From: Bernardetiaceae bacterium
Lineage (GTDB): Bacteria; Bacteroidota; Bacteroidia; Cytophagales; Thermoflexibacteraceae
Direction of reading: 5' to 3'
DNA length: 64,000 nucleotides
Assembly (NCBI GenBank): GCA_025056255.1
Contig: JANWVT010000004.1
Coordinates: 1-64,000 of the forward strand
Position numbers and translations under genes: made by a program
Part shown: positions 34,853-42,457 of the stretch, one piece after another
How the letters are laid out: each line of letters opens with the position of its first letter
Numbering within the stretch: the first letter of the stretch is position 1
Notes under the pieces: model-generated
Seen by the model: the letters and a program-made list of their open reading frames with translations, nothing else
Database searches by the model: none
Told to the model about the DNA's origin: nothing

Positions 34853-35323
34853 ATGAAGCGTTCTGTTTTATTAATCGCCTGTTTTACTGCACTACTGGCT
34901 TGTAGCGATGCTGTATTTAAACAAAAACAAGATTTGCCACAAAGCCAATGGTTGCGAAACCAGCCACTTACCTTTCGTTTTGAGATTAAAGATCATATCC
35001 CTGCCTATCAAATCAGTTGTGCTGTTCGTTACAGCCCCGCTTATCCGTTCTATAATCTATATCTGCAATCTGAGCTGAAAGATGAAGCAGGAAACAGCTT
35101 ACAGAAAACATTGAAAGAGGGAAACCTTTTTGAACCTGAAACAGGCGAGCCCTTAGGCAACGGCATCGGCGACTGGTATGAGCAGGAATGGGTACTGGTT
35201 CCGTCTTATCGGTTTGCGGCAAACGGTAAGTATGAGCTGTCGATTGGGCAATACATGCGCCCCGACACTTTACCTGCTATTGCCTCGGTAAGCATTGTGA
35301 TTCGCCCGCTTAGCGAAGAGTAA
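34853..35323 (+). CDS. gldH: Gliding motility lipoprotein GldH
   Basis: A 156-residue lipoprotein: signal peptide with lipobox LLAC (Cys about residue 17). The GldH pattern is seen in FRFEIKD, YPFYNLYLQSELKDEAGN, GEPLGNGIGDWYE and NGKYELSIGQYMRPDTLP. In Flavobacterium johnsoniae GldH is needed for gliding and surface chitin use. It starts six bases after the sensor gene's stop codon. Function in gliding is known for the family; a sensory link here is inference from the operon. Confidence 0.87.
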   Translation: MKRSVLLIACFTALLACSDAVFKQKQDLPQSQWLRNQPLTFRFEIKDHIPAYQISCAVRYSPAYPFYNLYLQSELKDEAGNSLQKTLKEGNLFEPETGEPLGNGIGDWYEQEWVLVPSYRFAANGKYELSIGQYMRPDTLPAIASVSIVIRPLSEE

Positions 35324-35330
35324 ATCATCA

Positions 35331-35678
35331 CTATTGGTGAATGCTAAAACCGTATTGTTCAATCTTAGGGCGGTCTTCCACAGGTATTTTGCCAATAATG
35401 ATGCGTCCCGAAGGACAGTTGCAAGCCAAGCAAACAATCAGATTGGCTGGAGCAGGCACAATGCTGCTTCCAGAAAAGCGGATACCTCTTTCGCGTAAGA
35501 AATGCTCTACATGGCGCAGTGTTTCCTCGTCGCTAGCCCCTCTTTGCCATGGGTCGGCACATTGTGTTTCGTTGTAAGCAACATGTATCAGTTGAGAGTC
35601 CTCTGGCATCACAGATTTTCTGCACTGAAAAGCACCAACGGTTAGCAGTAAGATAATTGCACCTAAGTAAGCTTTCAT
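35331..35678 (-). CDS. Small exported protein or lipoprotein, hypothetical
   Basis: A 115-residue protein with an N-terminal hydrophobic segment ending at Cys (MKAYLGAIILLLTVGAFQC). The sequence before the Cys (GAFQC) is not a classic lipobox, but Bacteroidota lipoproteins deviate. The mature part contains CADPWQRGASDEETL and three closely spaced Cys in LIVCLACNCPSGRIIIGKIP, which could bind metal or form disulfides; I do not recognise a family. ATG 35678 is chosen as the start that gives the signal peptide. It converges on gldH with an eight-base gap. Confidence 0.7.
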   Translation of the reverse strand: MKAYLGAIILLLTVGAFQCRKSVMPEDSQLIHVAYNETQCADPWQRGASDEETLRHVEHFLRERGIRFSGSSIVPAPANLIVCLACNCPSGRIIIGKIPVEDRPKIEQYGFSIHQ

Positions 35679-35832
35679 ACGTGTTATTTGGTTGTTGCAT
35701 AGCTCTTTACGTTGTAGAGTTGCCAGCAGTTGCATTGCTGAGAAAATTCTCTCATTGTCGGTAGTGTTTGCAATAATTTGCCTATTTTTGGAAAGCGAGC
35801 GGTTAGCTGTACCTTTTAAGGTTCGAAGCACT

Positions 35833-36129
35833 ATGAAAAATAAAATTAAGCAATGGGTAAGTCGGCTAAACAATTTCTACGTTATTTTTGCCGGCGCATT
35901 TATACTTTGGATGGCATTTTTCGACGGCAACAATCTTTACAACCAGTACGAGCAGCGCCGCCGAATAGAGCAACTTCGTCAGGAGCGTCATTTTTACAAA
36001 ACAAGTGTTGAAAAACTGCAAAAAGAAATTGCAGAGCTGAATCGAAATCCTAAAATGCTGGAAAAATTTGCCAGAGAGAGGTTTTTAATGAAAAAACCGA
36101 ACGAAGATATCTACGTTGTTGAGGAATAG
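35833..36129 (+). CDS. Septum formation initiator family protein (DivIC/FtsB-like)
   Basis: A 98-residue bitopic membrane protein: short basic cytoplasmic N-terminus, one transmembrane helix (about residues 15-34) and a periplasmic coiled coil (QYEQRRRIEQLRQERHFYKT..VEKLQKEIAELNRN), ending in the family tail EKFARERFLMKKPNEDIYVVEE-like motif. Such proteins bridge FtsL and FtsQ in the divisome. A -7 element TATTTTTG lies at 35783-35790. The gene is nine bases before the transketolase half. Confidence 0.87.
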   Translation: MKNKIKQWVSRLNNFYVIFAGAFILWMAFFDGNNLYNQYEQRRRIEQLRQERHFYKTSVEKLQKEIAELNRNPKMLEKFARERFLMKKPNEDIYVVEE

Positions 36130-36138
36130 CGTTCGCCC

Positions 36139-37101
36139 ATGAGAAAGTTCACCTATACAGAGAAAAAAGATACGCGCTCAGGTTTTGGAGCAGGCTTATT
36201 AGAGGTAGGTAAGCAAAATCCCAATGTAGTAGCCCTCTGTGCCGACCTTACGGGTTCTTTGAAAATGAACGACTTTGAAAAGGCTTTCCCAGAGCGCTTT
36301 TTTCAGGTTGGCATTGCCGAAGCTAATATGATGGGGCTGGCTGCTGGTATGACTATCGGCGGAAAGATTCCCTACACGGGCACTTTCGCTAACTTCTCTA
36401 CAGGCAGAGTATATGACCAAATTCGCCAATCTATTGCTTACTCGGGGAAAAACGTGAAAATATGTGCCTCACATGCAGGCATTACACTGGGCGAAGACGG
36501 CGCCACTCATCAGATTTTGGAAGACATGGGCATGATGCGCATGCTGCCTCATATGACTGTTATCAACACTTGCGACTACAACCAAACCAAAGCAGCAACT
36601 ATTGCCATTGCCCATCATCACGGACCAGTGTATTTGCGCTTTGGCAGACCCGTAGTGCCTGTATTCATGCCCGCCGACATGCCTTTTGTGATTGGAAAAG
36701 CCATTGTGCTCAATCAAGGAACCGACGTCTCTATTTTCTGTACAGGGCATTTGGTATGGGAAAGCATTGTAGCGGGCGAAATACTTGCCGAACAGGGAAT
36801 AGACGCTGAAATTATCAACATCCACACTATCAAACCCTTAGACGAGCAGGCAATTTTGACCTCGGTTAGAAAAACTGGCTGCGCAGTAACCGCCGAAGAG
36901 CATCAGATTAACGGGGGATTAGGTGACGCCATTGCACAAGTACTGGTGCGCAACTTACCTGCACCAGTAGAAATGGTAGCTGTTCGCGACCGATTTGGCG
37001 AAAGTGGAACCCCAGACCAACTAATGGAAAAGTATGGACTTAAAGCAAAAAACATTGTAGAGGCTGTTCATGCCGTTTTGCGTCGTAAAAACAATCACTA
37101 A
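36139..37101 (+). CDS. Transketolase C-terminal section (split transketolase, pyrimidine-binding half)
   Basis: The 320-residue protein covers the pyrimidine-binding and C-terminal domains of transketolase/DXS-type enzymes: ADLTGSLKMNDF, GIAEANMMGLAAGMTIGGKIP (shown in part: the Glu is the thiamine activator), THQILEDMGMMRMLP, YLRFGRP and EEHQINGGLGDAIAQVL. The diphosphate-binding N-terminal half must be a separate protein; it is not adjacent. Split transketolases occur widely in bacteria and act as heterotetramers. The gene runs close behind divIC. Confidence 0.9.
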   Translation: MRKFTYTEKKDTRSGFGAGLLEVGKQNPNVVALCADLTGSLKMNDFEKAFPERFFQVGIAEANMMGLAAGMTIGGKIPYTGTFANFSTGRVYDQIRQSIAYSGKNVKICASHAGITLGEDGATHQILEDMGMMRMLPHMTVINTCDYNQTKAATIAIAHHHGPVYLRFGRPVVPVFMPADMPFVIGKAIVLNQGTDVSIFCTGHLVWESIVAGEILAEQGIDAEIINIHTIKPLDEQAILTSVRKTGCAVTAEEHQINGGLGDAIAQVLVRNLPAPVEMVAVRDRFGESGTPDQLMEKYGLKAKNIVEAVHAVLRRKNNH

Positions 37102-37118
37102 CCACATGCTCATGTGGT
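37101..37118 (+). terminator. Possible terminator hairpin after the transketolase gene
   Basis: ACCACAT GCTC ATGTGGT forms a seven-base stem starting at the stop codon. It lacks a following T-run, so it may be a stabilising hairpin rather than a true intrinsic terminator. Confidence 0.35.
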
Positions 37119-37345
37119 GCAGGAAGTAACAAATTGGATGTGTAGCTTACACTTGTAATATTTATTTTCCTACCAGCAAACCTTTTGGGTTAGTTCCCAT
37201 GCAGATGCACGCCAACAAAAGCTTTCCAAGTCTGCTAATTGCAAACGTATGCAGTAGTGCGTCTTTTTGATGCACCATTGCAAGCCTATGCTGGAAAAAT
37301 ACAATTCAAAGTACGCTTTTTTCTGTACTCTTGTAATTAGGATAA

Positions 37346-37600
37346 GTTGTTTGGGTCTTTGTAGGGTTGATTTTGTCCAATGCGTATTTGTGAAGGCAAC
37401 TTTGCCGTTGTTGGCTTGCTCATGAACGACCCTTACCGCACGTGGAGATATATGCAAGGGCGAAAAGATTTTGGCGTGGCAGAGGGTTGGAAAATTCCGA
37501 AATCCAAAATCCGAAATCCTGTTCATCCTGCCTAAGTAGTGTGATTGAGGTTTTTATCCATCATTGTTACCCCTGTAAAAACTAAACGGACTCTAAGCAT
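37346..37600. repeat. Dispersed intergenic repeat, copy B
   Basis: A 255-base relative of copy A: CTCATGAACGACCCTTACCG, CGTGGAGATATATGCAAG, AAAAGATTTTGGCGTGG, AGAGGGTTGGAAAATTCCG and the tail GTGATTGAGGTTTTTATCC..ACCCCTGTAAAA. Identity with A is roughly 80 percent in the best stretch. The middle section present in A and C is missing here. It fills most of the 505-base gap before the glycosyltransferase; the rest (37119-37345) shows nothing recognisable. Confidence 0.72.
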
Positions 37601-37606
37601 TTTGTG

Positions 37607-39313
37607 TTACTTTAAATAATTCGCATCATCCTGCTTACTTTTTTGCCGTTTGTAAAATACAAAGCCATTTTGTTCATACAAGAACCGCAAAGTGGGGATG
37701 GTGTCTAACTCAGCACGGCTGAAAATTTTGCAAGAAACATACACATCTCTGTCTACCGCCCCTTGGAATAAATAATCTTGCCAAGCTTGCCCGTCGTCGG
37801 TAGTGGGGCGAGTATGGGGTTTGGTTTTAGCATAGAACCAGTGGACGTAGCTTCGGTAGCCATAGGTGTGTACATAGCAATCTTTGCCTTCGAGTTGCCG
37901 AAAAAAGGCTACAGGAGCGCCTTGTGTATATTCTACAATTTTAGGCAGGTAGAGATACATCACCATGGTTACCATTAGCGCTGTGGCACCGAATAGGGCT
38001 GCTATGCCTTGCAGTGCGGTTGATGAATTGTTTAATTGGCGAATACCCCAAACTGTTCCAACAAGAAAAATGATGCCTGTAATACCCTCCCAGCCGTACC
38101 AATGCACTACTGCATCTAAGTTGGCTTGTGCAAAAGGGTCAGCAGCTAGCAATGGTTTGAGTGCAGCCGCATTTTGTGCCAGTGAGGGCACTACTATCAG
38201 CACCAATGCCCACACCGAACCAATGGCTAGTAATCCGCTGCGCATCCATTTGTTAAAGGCAATGTTGCCTTGTACAATCGCTTCCATTGCCAAAGCTGCC
38301 AGATATGTTAGCGGGAAGTAACACATGGAAGAGTAATGCACGATTTTGGATTTTACAATCGTAAATAAAATTAGCACTACCCAAAATAAAATTGTCATCC
38401 AACGTTTAAAATCGGTTTGAGCCGTCTTTTCCCCTGCTGGAGGCGCTAGGACCATGGCGCGAATGGCAAAAACGGAAGCAGGAAAGCAACCTATTAGCAG
38501 TACTACAAAGTGATAACCCGGGAAACCTGCATGACCTGCATCGGGCGTACTAAACAGCCGGTACTGGTATTTGGTAAATTCTATTGCCAGCCAAAAACCA
38601 TTGTTAAGGGCATCAATGCCATACCAAACTAACATTGCCGAAGTACTGATGAGCACATAAACAGCAAAATGCCCTATATGTGCATACCAACGGAAGCGTT
38701 CTAACACCCAGTAAATCCCTAAACAAAGCCCTACAATAAGCAGTGCTACAGGACCTTTGGTCAGAATGGCAACAGAAAGCCATAGCCCACCTATAATGAG
38801 GTAATACCATGCGCCACGCCGCAACGAAATGCCTTTGATGCCATCCTTGCGCCAGTAGAACAATATAAAAAAGTACAACCCCAGAAAAATCAACAGATTG
38901 AACCATGGGTCGATAATGCCGGAGCGAAAATACAGGTGCGATAGAATAGAACCAAAGTAAGCACCTGCCCACAGCAAGCCAAAGCGCGTACCGTTTAGCT
39001 TCGCCCCTATTTGAAAAAGCAACACGAGTGTTACAACTCCGCACACGGCATTCGGAAAGCGAGCGGCATATTCACCAATGCCAAATATGTGCATTGCAAG
39101 GGCTTGTAGCCAAAAGAAAAACGGGGGCTTTTCCCAAAATGGTTGGTAGTTGATATGTACGTGCAGATAGTCGCCTAACTCAATCATTTCGCGGGCACAT
39201 TCGGCAAAATTTACCTCGTCCCAATCGAACAAACTGATGCCGCCCAGAAAGGGCATGAACGTAGCTGTTGCAATTAGAGCAATAAGCCATGAAATTTTTC
39301 TATGAGCAGACAT
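37607..39313 (-). CDS. ArnT-like membrane glycosyltransferase (GT39/GT83 type)
   Basis: The 568-residue protein has about 12 membrane helices. The first periplasmic loop has the family's catalytic Asp pair in SLFDWDEVNFAE (about residues 27-38), followed by NYQPFWEKPPFFFWLQ, and the third conserved site ILTKGPVALL. Such enzymes move a sugar from a polyprenyl phosphate carrier to lipid A or a protein in the periplasm. A C-terminal soluble domain of about 110 residues follows. The acceptor is unknown. It is divergent from the arsR-type gene. Confidence 0.87.
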   Translation of the reverse strand: MSAHRKISWLIALIATATFMPFLGGISLFDWDEVNFAECAREMIELGDYLHVHINYQPFWEKPPFFFWLQALAMHIFGIGEYAARFPNAVCGVVTLVLLFQIGAKLNGTRFGLLWAGAYFGSILSHLYFRSGIIDPWFNLLIFLGLYFFILFYWRKDGIKGISLRRGAWYYLIIGGLWLSVAILTKGPVALLIVGLCLGIYWVLERFRWYAHIGHFAVYVLISTSAMLVWYGIDALNNGFWLAIEFTKYQYRLFSTPDAGHAGFPGYHFVVLLIGCFPASVFAIRAMVLAPPAGEKTAQTDFKRWMTILFWVVLILFTIVKSKIVHYSSMCYFPLTYLAALAMEAIVQGNIAFNKWMRSGLLAIGSVWALVLIVVPSLAQNAAALKPLLAADPFAQANLDAVVHWYGWEGITGIIFLVGTVWGIRQLNNSSTALQGIAALFGATALMVTMVMYLYLPKIVEYTQGAPVAFFRQLEGKDCYVHTYGYRSYVHWFYAKTKPHTRPTTDDGQAWQDYLFQGAVDRDVYVSCKIFSRAELDTIPTLRFLYEQNGFVFYKRQKSKQDDANYLK

Positions 39314-39372
39314 TTCTGGGCTTTTTGTTGCAAAGCTAAGGCAATTTCAATTTTTTGATGAACCAAACTTGT

Positions 39373-39380
39373 TATATTTG
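39373..39380 (+). promoter_or_regulatory. Promoter -7 element of the ArsR-type gene
   Basis: TATATTTG fits TAnnTTTG, 17 bases before the ATG. The nearest TTG (39355-39357) is only 15 bases upstream, shorter than usual. Confidence 0.4.
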
Positions 39381-39397
39381 CCTAAACGCATAATCAA

Positions 39398-39787
39398 ATG
39401 AAAGTAAAACACTTTAATCTCACTGTTGGAGAACAGTTCTTCAAAGCCTTAGGCGATGAGTCGCGACTGCGGATTCTGTTTTTACTGTATAAAAATAAAG
39501 AAATGTGCATTTCTGACTTAGAAATGGTGTTAGATTTTACACAGACTAAAATTTCGCGGCATTTGGCATACTTGCGCAATGCAGGCTTGGTAAACTTTAG
39601 GAAAGTAGACCAATGGGTTTTTTACAGTATCAAAGACGAGCTGAGCGAGTTTGTAGACCAAATTTTTAAATATTTAAATAAGGATGCCGACCTACAAAAG
39701 GACTTGAAAATTTACAACACGCTTCTTTCTAACCGCGAACTGGCGGCTAACCGCATTTTGCTAGGGCAAACGCACCGCTGGCGATAA
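39398..39787 (+). CDS. ArsR-family winged-helix transcriptional regulator
   Basis: A 129-residue regulator. The winged helix spans about residues 10-85: FKALGDESRLRILFLLYKN, then ISDLEMVLDFTQTKISRHLAYLRNAGLV as recognition region, and VDQWVFYSIKDEL as the wing. The classic metal site of ArsR (ELCVCDL) reads EMCISDL here, so only one Cys remains, and no Cys/His pair follows in the helix. It may sense something other than a metal, or act like SdpR. No obvious target operon is adjacent; the divergent glycosyltransferase gene is the nearest candidate. Confidence 0.87.
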   Translation: MKVKHFNLTVGEQFFKALGDESRLRILFLLYKNKEMCISDLEMVLDFTQTKISRHLAYLRNAGLVNFRKVDQWVFYSIKDELSEFVDQIFKYLNKDADLQKDLKIYNTLLSNRELAANRILLGQTHRWR

Positions 39788-39916
39788 ACCTCAATACGCC
39801 TTTGTGATTGAATTTAAAAACATTCATTTGCGCTGTTATTGGGCTTTGAGCACTTGTGCCAGCAACAGCAGTGTGCCAGTTGCATTATTCAAATGCTTAA
39901 TTGCATCATTGGTGTG

Positions 39917-41086
39917 TTATTTCATCAGCACGCTGCCTTCGCGATTCTCTATGGCAATACTGCGTTTAGGATTACCCTCCGTCCAAACAATACGCACATG
40001 CCCTTTGGCAGCTTCAAAGGGTTGCCGTTCTTGTCGGAGCAGTCGCTCTGGTGCTTGCCATTTTTCAGGTCGCACTACAAGGTCGTAGCGGGTGTCGGGA
40101 AGCAGTTGCTCTAAGCGAACATCGGTTGAACGTGCCATGATGTCTAACGTGGAAAGCGAGGGAAGCAGGCGTACAAACTGCAAACTGCCAAATTGCGTTT
40201 CTAAGTTAGTCTCTATACTAAGTTGTTGCACGGCTAGCTGAGTGAAGTGCGCCTTGCCATTGAGTTTGCCTGTTTTTTTGAGGGTGATATCATCGTTGCG
40301 GGCATCTAACAATAAATTGGCTACTGAGTCTATTTCTACGGTAGTGCTGTTAGAAATGAGGCTTAATTCGCCGACGCGCTCCAATTTGAGGCTGCCTTGG
40401 CGCAACATTACTGTACCTTTAACTAACTGACGGATGAAAACCTCGCCGTAGCTAAGGTCTAATTGTGCGGCGTGTAGGCGTTCGGCTTTAAAATCGCCGT
40501 AAAACAGTCCAGCAGTTACTTTGTTGGTAAAATTGCCTATCAGTTCGGTATTGCCATAGCGGTTGTCTATTGTAGGAAAGGAAGTTTGGGGCAATCGAAT
40601 TTTTAGGACAACTTTCAAGTTGTTTTGGTCTATGTTAATACTGGAAGACGAGCTGATGTGGTTGCTGCCCGAAAAAGACTGCACCAAACCGCTCATGATG
40701 TTGCTAAAACTGTTATTCTCTCCTTTTTTAGCAAGCGCTTGTTCCTGAGCAATATCTAAGCGCATGTTCAAATTTTGTGGGGTATGGTCGTATTGGAGTG
40801 TTACACGTTCTAAAATCTTGTTGGCTTCTGTTAAGTTTGAGCCATTGGCAGTAATTTCAGCCTCTACTTTTACTGAATCTTTAGCCCAACTAGTCAGTAT
40901 GATGTGCGTGTATTTGAATTGGAGCCGAGCAGTAAGGTCGGGTTGAGCCTTAAAGTCGAAGGTTAATTTTTTAGATACACGCACTTCCTTAGTATCGGTA
41001 TAAGGAGGTGTTGCAAAAGCAGTTTTCAGCAGCAAACCCCAACAAATCATCAATACCCACTTACAATTGCACATCAGCTTTTTCAT
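39917..41086 (-). CDS. Exported adhesin-like beta protein (DUF4097-type), last gene of a sigma factor operon
   Basis: The 389-residue protein has a signal peptide (cleaved near FATPPY) and a repetitive beta-strand body with alternating hydrophobic residues (LDLSYGEVFIRQL, LKLERVGELSLISN, VEIDSVANLLLDARNDDITL), the pattern of a right-handed beta solenoid seen in DUF4097/DUF2807 proteins. Such genes commonly follow sigma/anti-sigma pairs in Bacteroidota. It overlaps the anti-sigma-like gene by 26 bases. Function unknown; envelope stress sensing is a guess from context. Confidence 0.75.
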   Translation of the reverse strand: MKKLMCNCKWVLMICWGLLLKTAFATPPYTDTKEVRVSKKLTFDFKAQPDLTARLQFKYTHIILTSWAKDSVKVEAEITANGSNLTEANKILERVTLQYDHTPQNLNMRLDIAQEQALAKKGENNSFSNIMSGLVQSFSGSNHISSSSSINIDQNNLKVVLKIRLPQTSFPTIDNRYGNTELIGNFTNKVTAGLFYGDFKAERLHAAQLDLSYGEVFIRQLVKGTVMLRQGSLKLERVGELSLISNSTTVEIDSVANLLLDARNDDITLKKTGKLNGKAHFTQLAVQQLSIETNLETQFGSLQFVRLLPSLSTLDIMARSTDVRLEQLLPDTRYDLVVRPEKWQAPERLLRQERQPFEAAKGHVRIVWTEGNPKRSIAIENREGSVLMK

Positions 41087-41606
41087 GGTTTTGCTTTTTT
41101 TCTATTTCTTGTAGAATTCGCTCTAAGAGTTGCAAGCGGCTACGATAGTTTTCTACCATTGCTTTAACAATTTGGCGATTGTCGGCATTGTCGCGCAAGT
41201 CTTTGGCAAGGGTTTCATAGTCTTGCTCCAACAAGGCGAGGTCTTGTAGCAAGGCATCGGTGAGCGCTTTGTCGCCAATTTGTTCTAAACGCCGCACCTT
41301 AGCTATTATCATAGGACGAAAACGGGCTTCTGCCTCTTGTAGTTCAGGATAGCGACTCCAAAAAGCTTGCTGCGATGCAGTATTTTCCCATTGTTGCCTT
41401 ATAAGTAAGGTAGCGACTATCATTAGTAAAGCAACGGCTGCTGCCCGCAACATAGGCTTTGTCCATAAGCGGCGTATGGGAGTTGCCGCTTTGTTTTGCT
41501 GTTTATCTAAGTCAGCTGCTATGCGCTCCCACAAGAATTCGGGCGCTTGCAGAGTATCTATTTCCTGCTGGTGCAGTTGCACCATTTTTTTTAGTTTATC
41601 TTCCAT
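41061..41606 (-). CDS. Putative anti-sigma factor (single-pass membrane protein)
   Basis: A 181-residue protein with a cytoplasmic N-terminal region of about 50 residues, one transmembrane helix (about 53-70, MLRAAAVALLMIVATLLI) and a helical periplasmic part ending in a coiled coil (NYRSRLQLLERILQEIEKKQ). It lacks the HxxxCxxC zinc motif of ZAS-type anti-sigma factors. The role is inferred from its position: it overlaps the ECF sigma gene by 16 bases and the adhesin-like gene by 26. Confidence 0.75.
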   Translation of the reverse strand: MEDKLKKMVQLHQQEIDTLQAPEFLWERIAADLDKQQNKAATPIRRLWTKPMLRAAAVALLMIVATLLIRQQWENTASQQAFWSRYPELQEAEARFRPMIIAKVRRLEQIGDKALTDALLQDLALLEQDYETLAKDLRDNADNRQIVKAMVENYRSRLQLLERILQEIEKKQNHEKADVQL

Positions 41607-42178
41607 AGCGTTGTTTTTTCCTGCATGAGCATTTCGCGCAGGCGTTTGCGCGCCTTGCTGTATTGTGCCTTAGAGGTAGCCTCAGTAATATTGAGTATTT
41701 CGGCAATTTCTGCATGGTCGTAGCCCTCAAACAAATACAGGTTGCACACAATTCGCGCGCCTTCGGGTAGTTTGTCCATGCAGCGGCGTACTTTACTAAT
41801 TTCCCATTCTATTTCGTCTTCGTGCATATCGGCAGGCTCATCATCAGGAAGATGTGCCAGTTTTTTTTCTTCTACATGGATAGTCAGCAATTTGCGCTTT
41901 TTTAAGGCATTAACGCACCGATTAATCACAATCCTCTTGAGCCAAGAGCCAAAAGGAGCGTCAAATCGGAAAGTGTGCAATTTGGTAAAAGCATCTACAA
42001 ATGCCTCTTGCAGCACATCTTGTGCGTCTGCTTCGTTTTTCAGCATCCTACAGCAAACGTTGTACATGGCATCTGCATAGAGCTTGTATATCTGAAACTG
42101 CGCCTTGCGGTCATTTTCCAGACATCGCTCAATCAGATATCGGTGTATGTCGGCTGTAATAGGTTCCAACGCACTCAT
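41591..42178 (-). CDS. ECF-type RNA polymerase sigma factor
   Basis: The 195-residue protein has sigma region 2 (QIYKLYADAMYNVCCRMLKN, with DAQDVLQEAFVDAFTKL, about residues 30-70) and region 4 (LPEGARIVCNLYLFEGYDHAEIAEIL-type helix-turn-helix, about residues 140-185, with ITEATSKAQYSKARKRLREM). Length and lack of regions 1 and 3 place it in group 4 (ECF). It heads a three-gene operon with an anti-sigma-like and an adhesin-like gene; these sigma factors usually activate their own operon. Confidence 0.93.
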   Translation of the reverse strand: MSALEPITADIHRYLIERCLENDRKAQFQIYKLYADAMYNVCCRMLKNEADAQDVLQEAFVDAFTKLHTFRFDAPFGSWLKRIVINRCVNALKKRKLLTIHVEEKKLAHLPDDEPADMHEDEIEWEISKVRRCMDKLPEGARIVCNLYLFEGYDHAEIAEILNITEATSKAQYSKARKRLREMLMQEKTTLWKIN

Positions 42179-42457
42179 TTGTGTTTACTTAACAGACAAT
42201 ACATGCTGCAAAAGGTTGCCCAACCACAAGGAAAATTTTTTTGGATTCGGTTAGGGGCAGTACTCAACAAGTCAGCTTACTCCCACTTGTTTGCTACAAT
42301 AGCTACTCGCCACAGCGGTGTGCAACAGCATTTTTACCAGACTGCATTGACAGCAATAGGTTCAAAGCTGTCAAATTGTTGTTTTTGAAGACGCAAGCAA
42401 CAGCAACTTGCCGGGGCAGAGTGGAAGAGAATGTTTAATGGCATAACCTGTGTTCAA

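Noticed and set aside
37170-37526. A 118-codon minus-strand frame as a normal gene
   Set aside because: Most of it coincides with dispersed repeat copy B; related copies A and C have frameshifts and stops at the same place, so I treat it as repeat sequence.
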